Below, piece by piece: positions 1-5,754 of a DNA stretch of 7,664 nucleotides. Source of the stretch: Deltaproteobacteria bacterium (lineage in GTDB: Bacteria > Desulfobacterota > Binatia > UBA9968); NCBI GenBank assembly GCA_016844625.1, contig JAERMN010000133.1, positions 1-7,664 on the forward strand. Reading direction: 5' to 3'. The first letter of the stretch is position 1; the number at the start of each line of letters is the position of its first letter. Position numbers and translations under genes: made by a program. The notes under the pieces are model-generated. The model ran no database searches and was not told the origin of the DNA. It worked only from the letters and a program-made list of their open reading frames with translations.

Positions 1-737
1 GCGCTGGTGGCGTCGCACTTCAACCCTTGCACGACGTAGGTCATGTAGATGCAGTCGGCCATCACCCGGCGCATGTTGTTCTTCATCAGTTGGGCGTTGA
101 TACAGGCTTCTTGCAACTCCTTGGTGTCGGCGTATTTTTTCAGTATCTCTTTTCGGATCGCGCCGTGCTCGACGTCGACTTCGGCGTGGAGCTTGTAGAA
201 GGTCAGTGCGTCGTCGGGCACCCATTTATAGTGCTTGCGGAAAATATCTAAGTCGCGGGACATCGCTTTCGCCGTGTCGTCGCCTTCGGAGACGGCGACG
301 CCGAGCAGCCAGGAGGTTTTAAACGCCGCGTTGGCGAAACTGTCGACGGCAAATTTAACGCCGTAGAGCGGTTCCGAATGCTTCACGAACTCGCGGTCCA
401 TGCCCATGCCGACGCAGACATCGAGCCAGTATTCGGGATGGGGCTTGCCCGGCTTGCCGATCAGATCTTCGCCTTCTTCTTCGATCGCTTTGGGCAGCCA
501 CATGCGGCGCACCTCGGTGTGCGGGCAATTATAAAGAATCGAGTATTCTTTGATCGGCACCTGCTTGGTGAAGTAGTAGCGCTCCTTGCCCCAGCCCTGG
601 AGCTGTTCCTTGGTGCATTTGCCGTTGCGAAAAATTTCTTCCCACGGATGCGCTGGCCGCTGATGATCCTGGCGGTTCACTTCGAAGAATGTTTTGATGA
701 AATCGTCGGGATTTAATTTTTGTGCGAGCGTGAACAT
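1..737 (-). CDS. Heme-oxygenase-like (TenA/PqqC-fold) putative diiron oxidase, 3' end cut by window
   Basis: The reading frame opens at ATG 737 and stays open to the window edge, giving 245 codons; the C-terminus is missing. An AGGGAG ribosome binding site lies 8 nt before the ATG and supports this start. The protein resembles the TenA/THI-4/PqqC superfamily, annotated elsewhere as iron-containing redox enzymes or heme-oxygenase-like diiron oxidases. The candidate metal-ligand pattern is visible: E87 or E88 in an EEEG run, H100 (in KPHPEYW), E151, then H184-x3-D188-x2-H191. This matches the order and spacing known for CADD-type members (E, H, E, HxxxDxxH). It has no signal peptide or membrane segment, so it is probably cytoplasmic. 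True PqqC is cofactor-free, so the full ligand set favours an oxygen-activating metalloenzyme; the substrate is unknown. It lies 81 bp downstream of the cupin dioxygenase on the same strand, probably in one transcript. Confidence 0.8.
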   Translation of the reverse strand, partial: MFTLAQKLNPDDFIKTFFEVNRQDHQRPAHPWEEIFRNGKCTKEQLQGWGKERYYFTKQVPIKEYSILYNCPHTEVRRMWLPKAIEEEGEDLIGKPGKPHPEYWLDVCVGMGMDREFVKHSEPLYGVKFAVDSFANAAFKTSWLLGVAVSEGDDTAKAMSRDLDIFRKHYKWVPDDALTFYKLHAEVDVEHGAIRKEILKKYADTKELQEACINAQLMKNNMRRVMADCIYMTYVVQGLKCDATS

Positions 738-773
738 GGGTGAGGCTCCCTGCGCGTATTCGATGATCGGAAA

Positions 774-797
774 GGGCGCAGCATGCTGCGCCCCTAC
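774..797. repeat. 20-bp perfect palindrome, dispersed repeat copy 1
   Basis: GGGCGCAGCA (774-783) is followed directly by its exact reverse complement (784-793), then CCTAC. It lies in the 81-bp gap between the cupin dioxygenase and the downstream diiron-oxidase gene. A second element with the same outer arms (GGGCGC...GCGCCCCTAC) but a different inner sequence is at 3773-3796. This form is common between genes of environmental bacteria (recalled, not searched). It has no T-run, so it is not a convincing intrinsic terminator, though the hairpin could affect the stability of the shared mRNA. Confidence 0.8.
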
Positions 798-818
798 GGT
801 TAATTCAATCGACGGGGG

Positions 819-1832
819 TTACGCCGTGGCTTCTTCCCGGTAGTGGCCGATGGCGTCCATCAATGGCTTGTCGGACATGACGAAAAAGATCGCGGGATCT
901 TTGGAAGTGTTGTCATGCCGATGATTTTGCCATAGCGGCACGACGAAAGAGTCGCCTTGTTCCCATTCGAAGCGCTTGTCGCCGACGTAGCTCACGCCGC
1001 TGCCGCGCCAGACATGATAGATGACCGATGCCGTGTGGCGATGGCTTTTGGTTTTTTCGCTACCGCGCAGCATGTGAATCTGACACGCCATGGTTGGCAG
1101 CGTCGGCCCGCCGGTTAGCGGATTGGCATAATCCAACACGATGCCGTCGTAAGGATCGCCGGGCTGTTCGCCGACTTTGCTGAGCGCTCGCTCGGTGTCC
1201 GCCCATTTGTAACAAAACGCCGGCGGTTGAATTGAATCCTGCTTGAGCCACGCCGGCCGCAGCGCGCCGACGGTCGCCTGGGTGTAGCCTTCGGGTTTTG
1301 TTACCGTCTGCTTGCGGCGCGGATCGGGCTCGTGAAAATCTGTTTCAAGCAAACGCACCAGGGGTGCGTCAAGACCGTCGAGCCACATCATGGTCTCGCC
1401 GCGATTTTCATGATCATGCCACGTCCAACTCGGCGTGGTGACGAAATCGCCCTCGCCGATCTCGATCGACTCGCCTTCGACGATGAGCCGCGTGCCATGG
1501 CCTTTCAGAATAAAGCGAATGGCGCCCGCCATGTGGCGGTGCGACAGCGCGTTTTCACCAGGTTTGAGCATCTGGAGGTTGAGCACCAGGGTGCGCGTGG
1601 TGCCGTTCTTGAGCGCCGGATTCCACATCTGAATCACCCGGCGAAACGACACGTCGAGGCCGACTACATCGCCAGCCTTTTCCATGGCGGCGAAAAGATC
1701 TTTCCCTTTCCACATACAAGAATCGAACGACGGCACCGGTTCGCGCTTGACGTCGCCCTGCTGATTCTGCCAATAGCCTTTAAAGTTCTTGCTCTGGAGC
1801 TCTTCTTCAAACGCTTTGAGTACTTCGGACAT
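819..1832 (-). CDS. Gentisate/salicylate 1,2-dioxygenase-like bicupin ring-cleaving dioxygenase
   Basis: This 337-residue protein has the length and two-cupin layout of gentisate, salicylate and 1-hydroxy-2-naphthoate dioxygenases, Fe(II) enzymes that cleave a hydroxylated aromatic ring with O2. The N-terminal cupin has H98, H100 and H139 (HRHMAGAIRF and TWHDHENRG). Their 41-residue spacing equals that of the iron ligands remembered for salicylate 1,2-dioxygenase, and R106 and H141 fall where its substrate-contacting Arg and His lie. The usual cupin glutamate is absent, as expected for this family. The C-terminal cupin also keeps H264, H266 and H304/H306, so a second metal site is possible. 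It has no signal peptide and is cytoplasmic. The start at ATG 1832 is supported by GGAGG 6 nt upstream, and the stop is TAA. Exact substrate (gentisate, salicylate or another hydroxyarene) cannot be read from the sequence. It is the first gene of a probable two-gene unit with the diiron oxidase and is divergent from the haloperoxidase. Confidence 0.88.
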   Translation of the reverse strand: MSEVLKAFEEELQSKNFKGYWQNQQGDVKREPVPSFDSCMWKGKDLFAAMEKAGDVVGLDVSFRRVIQMWNPALKNGTTRTLVLNLQMLKPGENALSHRHMAGAIRFILKGHGTRLIVEGESIEIGEGDFVTTPSWTWHDHENRGETMMWLDGLDAPLVRLLETDFHEPDPRRKQTVTKPEGYTQATVGALRPAWLKQDSIQPPAFCYKWADTERALSKVGEQPGDPYDGIVLDYANPLTGGPTLPTMACQIHMLRGSEKTKSHRHTASVIYHVWRGSGVSYVGDKRFEWEQGDSFVVPLWQNHRHDNTSKDPAIFFVMSDKPLMDAIGHYREEATA

Positions 1833-1860
1833 GGAACACCTCCGTCGGTTTACGTGGCTT

Positions 1861-1890
1861 TATCTAGCCCAATTCGAGTAACCGATGCAA
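1861..1890 (-). promoter_or_regulatory. Weak sigma-70-like promoter candidate for the dioxygenase unit
   Basis: Read on the minus strand, TTGCAT (1890-1885) and TAGATA (1866-1861) are 18 bp apart, each matching three of six consensus bases. A start near 1854 would give a leader of about 20 nt carrying the GGAGG site. The placement is good but the match is weak, so this is only a candidate. Confidence 0.2.
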
Positions 1891-1969
1891 GGCGCGAAAT
1901 CGCGTAACAAAAGCGGAGCCAAGCCAAAATCCGTCCGCATCCTCAGGAGTCTCGCAGAACGGCAAATCT

Positions 1970-1984
1970 GAAATTGCCAATTTC
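1970..1984. promoter_or_regulatory. 15-bp operator-like palindrome
   Basis: GAAATTG (1970-1976), a single C, then CAATTTC (1978-1984) form a perfect dyad with 7-bp arms. The length and position, in the middle of the divergent region, suit a dimeric repressor or activator such as a TetR, GntR, MarR or LysR member. No regulator gene is in the window, so the cognate protein is unknown and the site could be chance. Confidence 0.35.
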
Positions 1985-2107
1985 TTTTGACGATAAAGGC
2001 GCCAGGTGTGTAAGGTGTGACACATCTTTTGTTCCCAATCGGGAATGATGCGACAGAAAATGTCTCAAAAACACTACTTAGGGTTACATCGTTTCGAACC
2101 CCGCTAA

Positions 2108-2123
2108 TGGTTCGTTATTTGCT
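2108..2123 (+). promoter_or_regulatory. Candidate sigma-54 (-24/-12) promoter of the haloperoxidase
   Basis: The sequence TGGTTCGTTATTTGCT has GG (2109-2110) and GC (2121-2122) exactly 10 nt apart, as required by RpoN. It matches the consensus TGGCACG-N4-TTGCW at all fixed positions except two (CA replaced by TT). Transcription would start near 2134, about 20 nt before ATG 2154 and just ahead of the GGGGGAGG ribosome binding site. It sits inside an inverted repeat, GCTAATG (2103-2109) with CATTAGC (2129-2135). No enhancer-binding protein site was identified. Confidence 0.38.
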
Positions 2124-2153
2124 AAAAGCATTAGCAGCGGGGGAGGTCGCGTC

Positions 2154-3695
2154 ATGCCAGCAATACGAAATCTAACTCGATGTCGGTTATCACTCGTGCT
2201 TTTGTCATGGGTTGTCGTAGGTTCGAGTTTAGCTCAGGGCAGGAAAGATGGCCTTGAAGACGCATGGGGGCCAAGGTATCAGGCGCACTCGCAGTCCGGC
2301 GCATCGGCGCGCCAACCTCGACGATCGTCCGGAAACTCGCCGATGAGTTGGCTGCGCCATTGGAACGAGATGGCGATCGACGCCAGCGGGCTTGACCATA
2401 CGCCATTAGCGCCGGGAGAACAGCGGACTTTCGGTGAACAGTTCGGCCCGACACGGTCGAGCCGCGCCATGGCAATCGTGCATATCGCGATCTTCGATGC
2501 GGTGAATGCGATCGTCGGCGGTTACCAAAGTTATACCGGACGTGCCCGCGTACATGGAGAGGCGTCGTTGCGTGCCGCGATCGCGCAGGCAGCGCATGAC
2601 ACGCTGTGCGCGCTGTATCCATCGCAATGCGCGAGCTTCGCTGCGGAACTGAGAGCCGACCTATCAAGAATTCCAAACTCCAAGGCGAGGGCAAACGGGA
2701 TCGATTTGGGCCGGCGCGCCGCCATAGCGATCCTTGACATGCGCGCCAACGACGGTTCCAATCATGCCGAACCAAGGGTCGGCATTAAGTTCATCACTAG
2801 CAACGAACCGGGCAAATGGCGGCAAGATCCGATCAGCCAGATTCCACTGGCGCTGGGCGCCTACTGGGGCGGCGTTAGACCTTTTGTCCTGCAATCCGGA
2901 GATCAATTCCGTGCTCCCGCGCCACCCGCTCTGACCAGCGCGCAGTACGGGCTTGCCTATAATGAAGTGCAACGATTGGGTGGCGACGGCGTGACGACGC
3001 CGACGGTACGCAGCTCGGAGCAAACCGAGATCGGGATCTTTTGGGCCTACGACGGCACGCCGAGCTTGTGCGCGCCGCCGCGGCTCTACAATCAGATCAC
3101 TGTCCAAATCGCCGAGCAGATGGGCTCCAACTTCGTCGAGCTGGCTCGCTTGCTGGCGCTCGTCAACGTGGCGATGGCCGACGCTGGCATCGCCGTATGG
3201 GAAGCGAAATATTTTTATCAATACTGGCGGCCGGTCACCGGCATCCGTGAGTCGGATCCGGGAAGCGGGCCAACCGGATTCGGCGACGGCAATCTGGCGA
3301 CAATCGGCGATGTAAATTTTTCTCCCCTCGGCGCGCCGGCGAGCAATCTTGCCGGTCCTAACTTTACGCCGCCGTTTCCGGCCTATCCATCGGGTCACGC
3401 CGGCTTCGGTGGTGCGCTGTTTCAGGTGCTGCGCCGCTTCTACGGCACTGATAAAATTTCTTTCACCTTCGTTTCGGATGAATTCAACGGCATCACGCGT
3501 GATATCAGCGGCGCCGTGCGCCCATTATTGCCGCGCAACTTCGCTAACTTGTCCGAGGCCGAGGAAGAAAACGGTCAGAGCCGAATTTATCTCGGCATCC
3601 ACTGGTCATTTGATAAAACGGAAGGCATCGCGCAAGGCCGTCGTGTGGCCGATTACGTAATGAAGCACGTTTTTGCGCCTGTGGATCGGCGTTAG
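2154..3695 (+). CDS. Secreted vanadium-dependent haloperoxidase (PAP2 superfamily)
   Basis: The 513-residue protein has an N-terminal signal peptide: basic start, hydrophobic stretch at residues 11-23, and a likely signal peptidase I site after SLA (A27), so it should act in the periplasm or outside the cell. The vanadate/phosphate-binding signature is complete: K352-x6-R359-P, P412-S413-G414-H415, and R477-x5-H483 in SRIYLGIHW. These correspond to Lys353, Arg360, Ser402-Gly403-His404, Arg490 and His496 of Curvularia chloroperoxidase, as remembered. Such enzymes use H2O2 to oxidise halide to hypohalite, which halogenates organic molecules. Whether chloride, bromide or iodide is used cannot be decided here. 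Acid phosphatase activity is the main alternative, because the same site serves PAP2 phosphatases, but the size fits haloperoxidases better. GGAGG ends 7 nt before ATG 2154; the stop is TAG. The gene stands alone, divergent from the dioxygenase and convergent with pyk. Confidence 0.88.
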   Translation: MPAIRNLTRCRLSLVLLSWVVVGSSLAQGRKDGLEDAWGPRYQAHSQSGASARQPRRSSGNSPMSWLRHWNEMAIDASGLDHTPLAPGEQRTFGEQFGPTRSSRAMAIVHIAIFDAVNAIVGGYQSYTGRARVHGEASLRAAIAQAAHDTLCALYPSQCASFAAELRADLSRIPNSKARANGIDLGRRAAIAILDMRANDGSNHAEPRVGIKFITSNEPGKWRQDPISQIPLALGAYWGGVRPFVLQSGDQFRAPAPPALTSAQYGLAYNEVQRLGGDGVTTPTVRSSEQTEIGIFWAYDGTPSLCAPPRLYNQITVQIAEQMGSNFVELARLLALVNVAMADAGIAVWEAKYFYQYWRPVTGIRESDPGSGPTGFGDGNLATIGDVNFSPLGAPASNLAGPNFTPPFPAYPSGHAGFGGALFQVLRRFYGTDKISFTFVSDEFNGITRDISGAVRPLLPRNFANLSEAEEENGQSRIYLGIHWSFDKTEGIAQGRRVADYVMKHVFAPVDRR

Positions 3696-3772
3696 TTCTT
3701 TGGCACAGAGCGGGGTCGTTCGGAAACTCTATCCTTTGCGCTGTGGCTCAATGATCCCCGTCTGCCGTGCGA

Positions 3773-3796
3773 GGGCGCGATGCATCGCGCCCCTAC
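3773..3796. repeat. 20-bp perfect palindrome, dispersed repeat copy 2
   Basis: GGGCGCGATG (3773-3782) is followed directly by its exact reverse complement (3783-3792) and then CTAC. It shares the outer GGGCGC...GCGCCCCTAC with the element at 774-797, while the inner eight bases differ (GATGCATC here, AGCATGCT there) and both remain perfectly self-complementary. Confidence 0.8.
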
Positions 3797-3838
3797 AATG
3801 CGGAAATCTTTTTTGCGTTCTTTGCTTTGCAATATCTC

Positions 3839-3865
3839 AAAATTTGCGTGGTGTGCGCAAATTTT
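3839..3865. terminator. Candidate bidirectional hairpin terminator between convergent genes
   Basis: AAAATTTGCG (3839-3848) and CGCAAATTTT (3856-3865) form a perfect 10-bp stem with a 7-nt loop. On either strand the descending arm ends in TTTT, giving a short U-tract. It lies 143 bp after the haloperoxidase stop and 264 bp beyond the pyk stop, a plausible place to separate convergent transcripts. The GC part of the stem is short, so it could equally be another member of the local CGCAAA repeat family. Confidence 0.4.
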
Positions 3866-3903
3866 CTGGTGATCTGGAATACTCGAACATGGGGATTGAC
3901 TCC

Positions 3904-3997
3904 CGCCAAGGCGCAAAGTACGCCAAGCTCGGAATCGAAAGATAGATGATTTTACAAACCATCTTGTTCATTTTTTCCGACCTTTGCGCCCTTGGCG
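3904..3997. repeat. Inverted pair of CGCCAAGG(G)CGCAAAG motifs
   Basis: The 15-nt motif at 3904-3918 and the reverse complement of 3982-3997 are identical apart from one extra G in the second. The arms are 63 nt apart, too far for an ordinary terminator hairpin. Related CGCAAAG and CGCCAAG pieces lie on both sides, suggesting a degenerate dispersed repeat rather than a functional site. Confidence 0.5.
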
Positions 3998-3998
3998 T

Positions 3999-4020
3999 CC
4001 CTTCGACTTGGCTCAGGACA
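3999..4020. repeat. CCTTCGAC-n-GCTCAGGACA dispersed motif
   Basis: CCCTTCGACTTGGCTCAGGA followed by CA resembles a short motif (CTTCGAC followed by GCTCAGGAC) seen repeatedly between genes in many environmental bacterial genomes. Only one copy lies in this window, so its repeat status rests on recollection rather than on this sequence. Confidence 0.4.
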
Positions 4021-4129
4021 TGCTTTGCGGGAGAGATTCCGATTTCTTTTTTGCGCCCTTTGCGGCTAAATCTCTTGTTCCGATTGGTTGCGGCTTCGCT
4101 GCGCTAGGCTCTTTGCGGCTTCCAGTCTC

Positions 4130-5533
4130 TCAATCGATCACCTTGGCGGTGATCATGTTGGTGGTGCCGGATTGATGCAGTGGCAATCCCGCGGTAATCA
4201 CGACCAGATCGCCGCGTTTGACGATGCCGGATTCGAGGGCTTTCTGCTGGAGCACGCGGACCATTTCGTCGGTATTTTTAAAGCCTCGCGTCGGTTTCGG
4301 ATAAACCCCCCAAACCAAGCAGAGCATCTTTATGGTCTGGGGATCGGGACTGACGGCGATGATCGGCTGGCGGGGCCGATAGCGCGCGATCAGCCGCGCG
4401 GTGCCGCCGGAGGTGGTCGGTATCAGAAAAGCTTTTACTTGCAGATCGCGCGCCAGCGAGATCGCGCTCATGCTGATCGCCTCGGGCACGGTCTTGGGCA
4501 GCCCGGCGAAACGCTCGCGCGGTTCGAGCAACATTTCGGTTTCTTCGGCCACTTGCGCCATGATCTTCACCGCTGCCAAGGGATACTCGCCGGCGGCGGT
4601 TTCTTCGGACAGCATCAGCGCGTCGGTGCCGTCAAGGATCGCATTGGCGATGTCGGCGACTTCGGCGCGCGTCGGGCGCGGGTTCCACACCATCGAGCGG
4701 AGCATTTGCGTCGCCGTGATCACCGGCTTGCCGAGATGATTGGCGTGGCGGATCATCATTTTTTGCATGGCGGGTATGCGCTGCGGAGCGATTTCCAATC
4801 CTAAATCGCCGCGCGCGACCATGATGCCGTCGACGTTTTCGAGAATGCCGTCGAGTTCGTCCAATGCTTCGTGTTTTTCGATCTTAGCGATCAACGGGAT
4901 ATTGGCGCCGCGCCTATGCATCTCGCGCCGCGCGTAGAGAATGTCCTGGCTGTTGCGCACGAAGGAAAGCGCGATCATGTCGACTTTGTTGGCGATGCCG
5001 AAGGCCAAGTCTTTCTTGTCGTCGCGGGTTAAAGCGCGAACGTTGAGACTGCTGCGCGGAAAATGAATGCCCTTGTGCGAGCCCAAAATACCGCCGACAA
5101 TAATGCGGCATTTGACCTCATGCTTGCTCACTTGCAGCGCTTCGAGCTCGATCTCGCCGTCGCCGAGCAGAATCGGATCGCCTTTTTTCACGGTGCGCGT
5201 CAGACCGGGAAAGCTCACCGATACCGCGAGCTCCGTGCCGAGAACTTTTCTGCTGGTGAGCGTGAATAGGCGGCGGGTTTGCAGGCGCACGCGGTCGCCG
5301 GCCACCGCGCCGATGCGAATCTTCGGCCCAGGCAGGTCTTGGAGAATCGCCACCGGCTTGTCGAGCTTCCGTTCCAGGTGGCGAATCTTGCGAATGACTC
5401 GGCGGTGCGACGCATAGTCGCCGTGACTGAAATTTAGCCGCGCGACATTCATGCCGGCGCGGATCAAAGCCTCGAGCATTTTATCGGACGAACTAGCGGG
5501 ACCGATGGTGCAGACGATTTTGGTGCGGCGCAT
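4130..5533 (-). CDS. pyk: Pyruvate kinase
   Basis: This complete 467-residue enzyme converts phosphoenolpyruvate and ADP to pyruvate and ATP in the last step of glycolysis, in the cytoplasm. The N-terminus has the usual TKIVCTIGPAS start and the MNVARLNFSHG motif with substrate-binding R32, N34, S36 and H37. LQDLPGPKIR lies at 65-74. The active-site signature IAKIEKHEAL has the catalytic K217 and metal ligand E219, with D243 in ARGDLG completing the metal site and T275 in ATQM near the substrate. The C-terminal allosteric domain keeps TTSGGTAR (373-380) and the RPRQPIIAVSP segment. The length is normal for bacterial pyruvate kinases. Directly upstream of ATG 5533 no Shine-Dalgarno sequence is visible, but the start is fixed by the conserved N-terminus. 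The 221-bp gap to the rdh-like pair and the candidate promoter suggest it is transcribed separately. Confidence 0.97.
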   Translation of the reverse strand: MRRTKIVCTIGPASSSDKMLEALIRAGMNVARLNFSHGDYASHRRVIRKIRHLERKLDKPVAILQDLPGPKIRIGAVAGDRVRLQTRRLFTLTSRKVLGTELAVSVSFPGLTRTVKKGDPILLGDGEIELEALQVSKHEVKCRIIVGGILGSHKGIHFPRSSLNVRALTRDDKKDLAFGIANKVDMIALSFVRNSQDILYARREMHRRGANIPLIAKIEKHEALDELDGILENVDGIMVARGDLGLEIAPQRIPAMQKMMIRHANHLGKPVITATQMLRSMVWNPRPTRAEVADIANAILDGTDALMLSEETAAGEYPLAAVKIMAQVAEETEMLLEPRERFAGLPKTVPEAISMSAISLARDLQVKAFLIPTTSGGTARLIARYRPRQPIIAVSPDPQTIKMLCLVWGVYPKPTRGFKNTDEMVRVLQQKALESGIVKRGDLVVITAGLPLHQSGTTNMITAKVID

Positions 5534-5540
5534 TTCGATT

Positions 5541-5568
5541 AATTTACACGAGTCGGATGGAGAATCAA
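5541..5568 (-). promoter_or_regulatory. Candidate pyk promoter, possibly giving a leaderless mRNA
   Basis: On the minus strand TTGATT (5568-5563, four of six matches) and TAAATT (5546-5541, four of six) are 16 bp apart. The -10 ends 7 nt before the A of the pyk ATG (5533), which places the expected transcription start at or within a base or two of the start codon. No purine-rich ribosome binding site is present in the gap. Both facts point to a leaderless transcript. Confidence 0.4.
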
Positions 5569-5606
5569 CGCGGGTTGGCGCGGCCGGCGGTCAATACTTC
5601 GCCTGG

Positions 5607-5631
5607 ATTCCCGCTAAAAACATGCGGGAAT
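5607..5631. repeat. ATTCCCGC...GCGGGAAT hairpin repeat
   Basis: Arms ATTCCCGC (5607-5614) and GCGGGAAT (5624-5631) form a perfect 8-bp stem around a 9-nt loop, within TGGATTCCCGC...GCGGGAATGACG. This resembles a very common intergenic hairpin repeat of environmental proteobacteria (recalled). It lies between the rdh-like pair and pyk. There is no T-run, so terminator function is doubtful. Confidence 0.55.
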
Positions 5632-5723
5632 GACGGACGTCGCTAGGACTCGCGATCATATTACGCAGCAAGCAGTTGGCATGAGAACCCACCGCAATCT
5701 AAAACGCAGCGTACGGCTGTGAC

Positions 5724-5746
5724 ATTTGAAATCTGGAATTTGAAAT
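5724..5746. repeat. Short direct repeat ATTTGAAAT
   Basis: ATTTGAAAT occurs at 5724-5732 and 5738-5746, 14 bp apart, just beyond the stop codon of the short rdh-like gene. It is AT-rich and unlike its surroundings, and is probably a decayed intergenic repeat with no visible coding or regulatory role. Confidence 0.35.
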
Positions 5747-5754
5747 GCGCGGCG

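Larger units (their letters stand above)
1833..2153. other. Divergent intergenic region between dioxygenase and haloperoxidase
   Basis: These 321 bp separate two genes transcribed away from each other and contain no convincing coding frame. Visible structures are a hairpin CGCGA-AA-TCGCG (1893-1904), a 15-bp palindrome (1970-1984), a tandem AGGTGTG pair (2004-2010 and 2013-2019) running into GTGTGACAC (2015-2023), a TTCCC-AATC-GGGAA hairpin (2032-2045), and a sigma-54-like sequence near the haloperoxidase start. This density of dyads suggests shared regulation of the two units, but no known regulator motif could be named. Confidence 0.6.
3696..4129. other. Gene-free convergent intergenic region rich in short repeats
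   Basis: These 434 bp between the stop codons of the haloperoxidase and pyruvate kinase contain no credible gene. They hold a palindromic repeat (3773-3796), a 10-bp-stem hairpin (3839-3865), an inverted pair of CGCCAAGG-CGCAAAG motifs (3904-3918 and 3982-3997), a CTTCGAC-GGCTCAGGACA motif (3999-4020), and further CTTTGCG-type units near 3733-3741, 4055-4068 and 4111-4117. Such decayed CGCAAAG/CGCCAAG motifs occur between genes in many environmental genomes (recalled, not searched). Confidence 0.6.

Noticed and set aside
1332..1907. Plus-strand open frame of 191 codons opposite the dioxygenase
   Set aside because: It is antisense to the conserved cupin motifs and has no motif of its own.
1987..2016. 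TTGACG plus TAAGGT as a sigma-70 promoter for the haloperoxidase
   Set aside because: The -35 is good, but the -10 matches only three of six bases and the start would leave a leader of over 100 nt.
2087..2100. GGTTCGAA-like sequence on the minus strand suggesting a tRNA T-arm
   Set aside because: The flanking bases do not pair as a T-stem and no acceptor, D or anticodon arm can be drawn.
2664..3398. Minus-strand open frame of 244 codons opposite the haloperoxidase
   Set aside because: It is antisense to the catalytic region of the haloperoxidase, Arg-rich and without a recognisable motif.
3944..3976. AGATG/CATCT hairpin followed by a T-run as a terminator
   Set aside because: The stem is only 5 bp and AT-rich, the loop is 11 nt, and the T-run begins 6 nt after the stem.
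4088..4804. Plus-strand open frame of 238 codons opposite pyruvate kinase
   Set aside because: It overlaps a highly conserved gene on the other strand and has shadow composition (many His, Arg, Gly, Asp).
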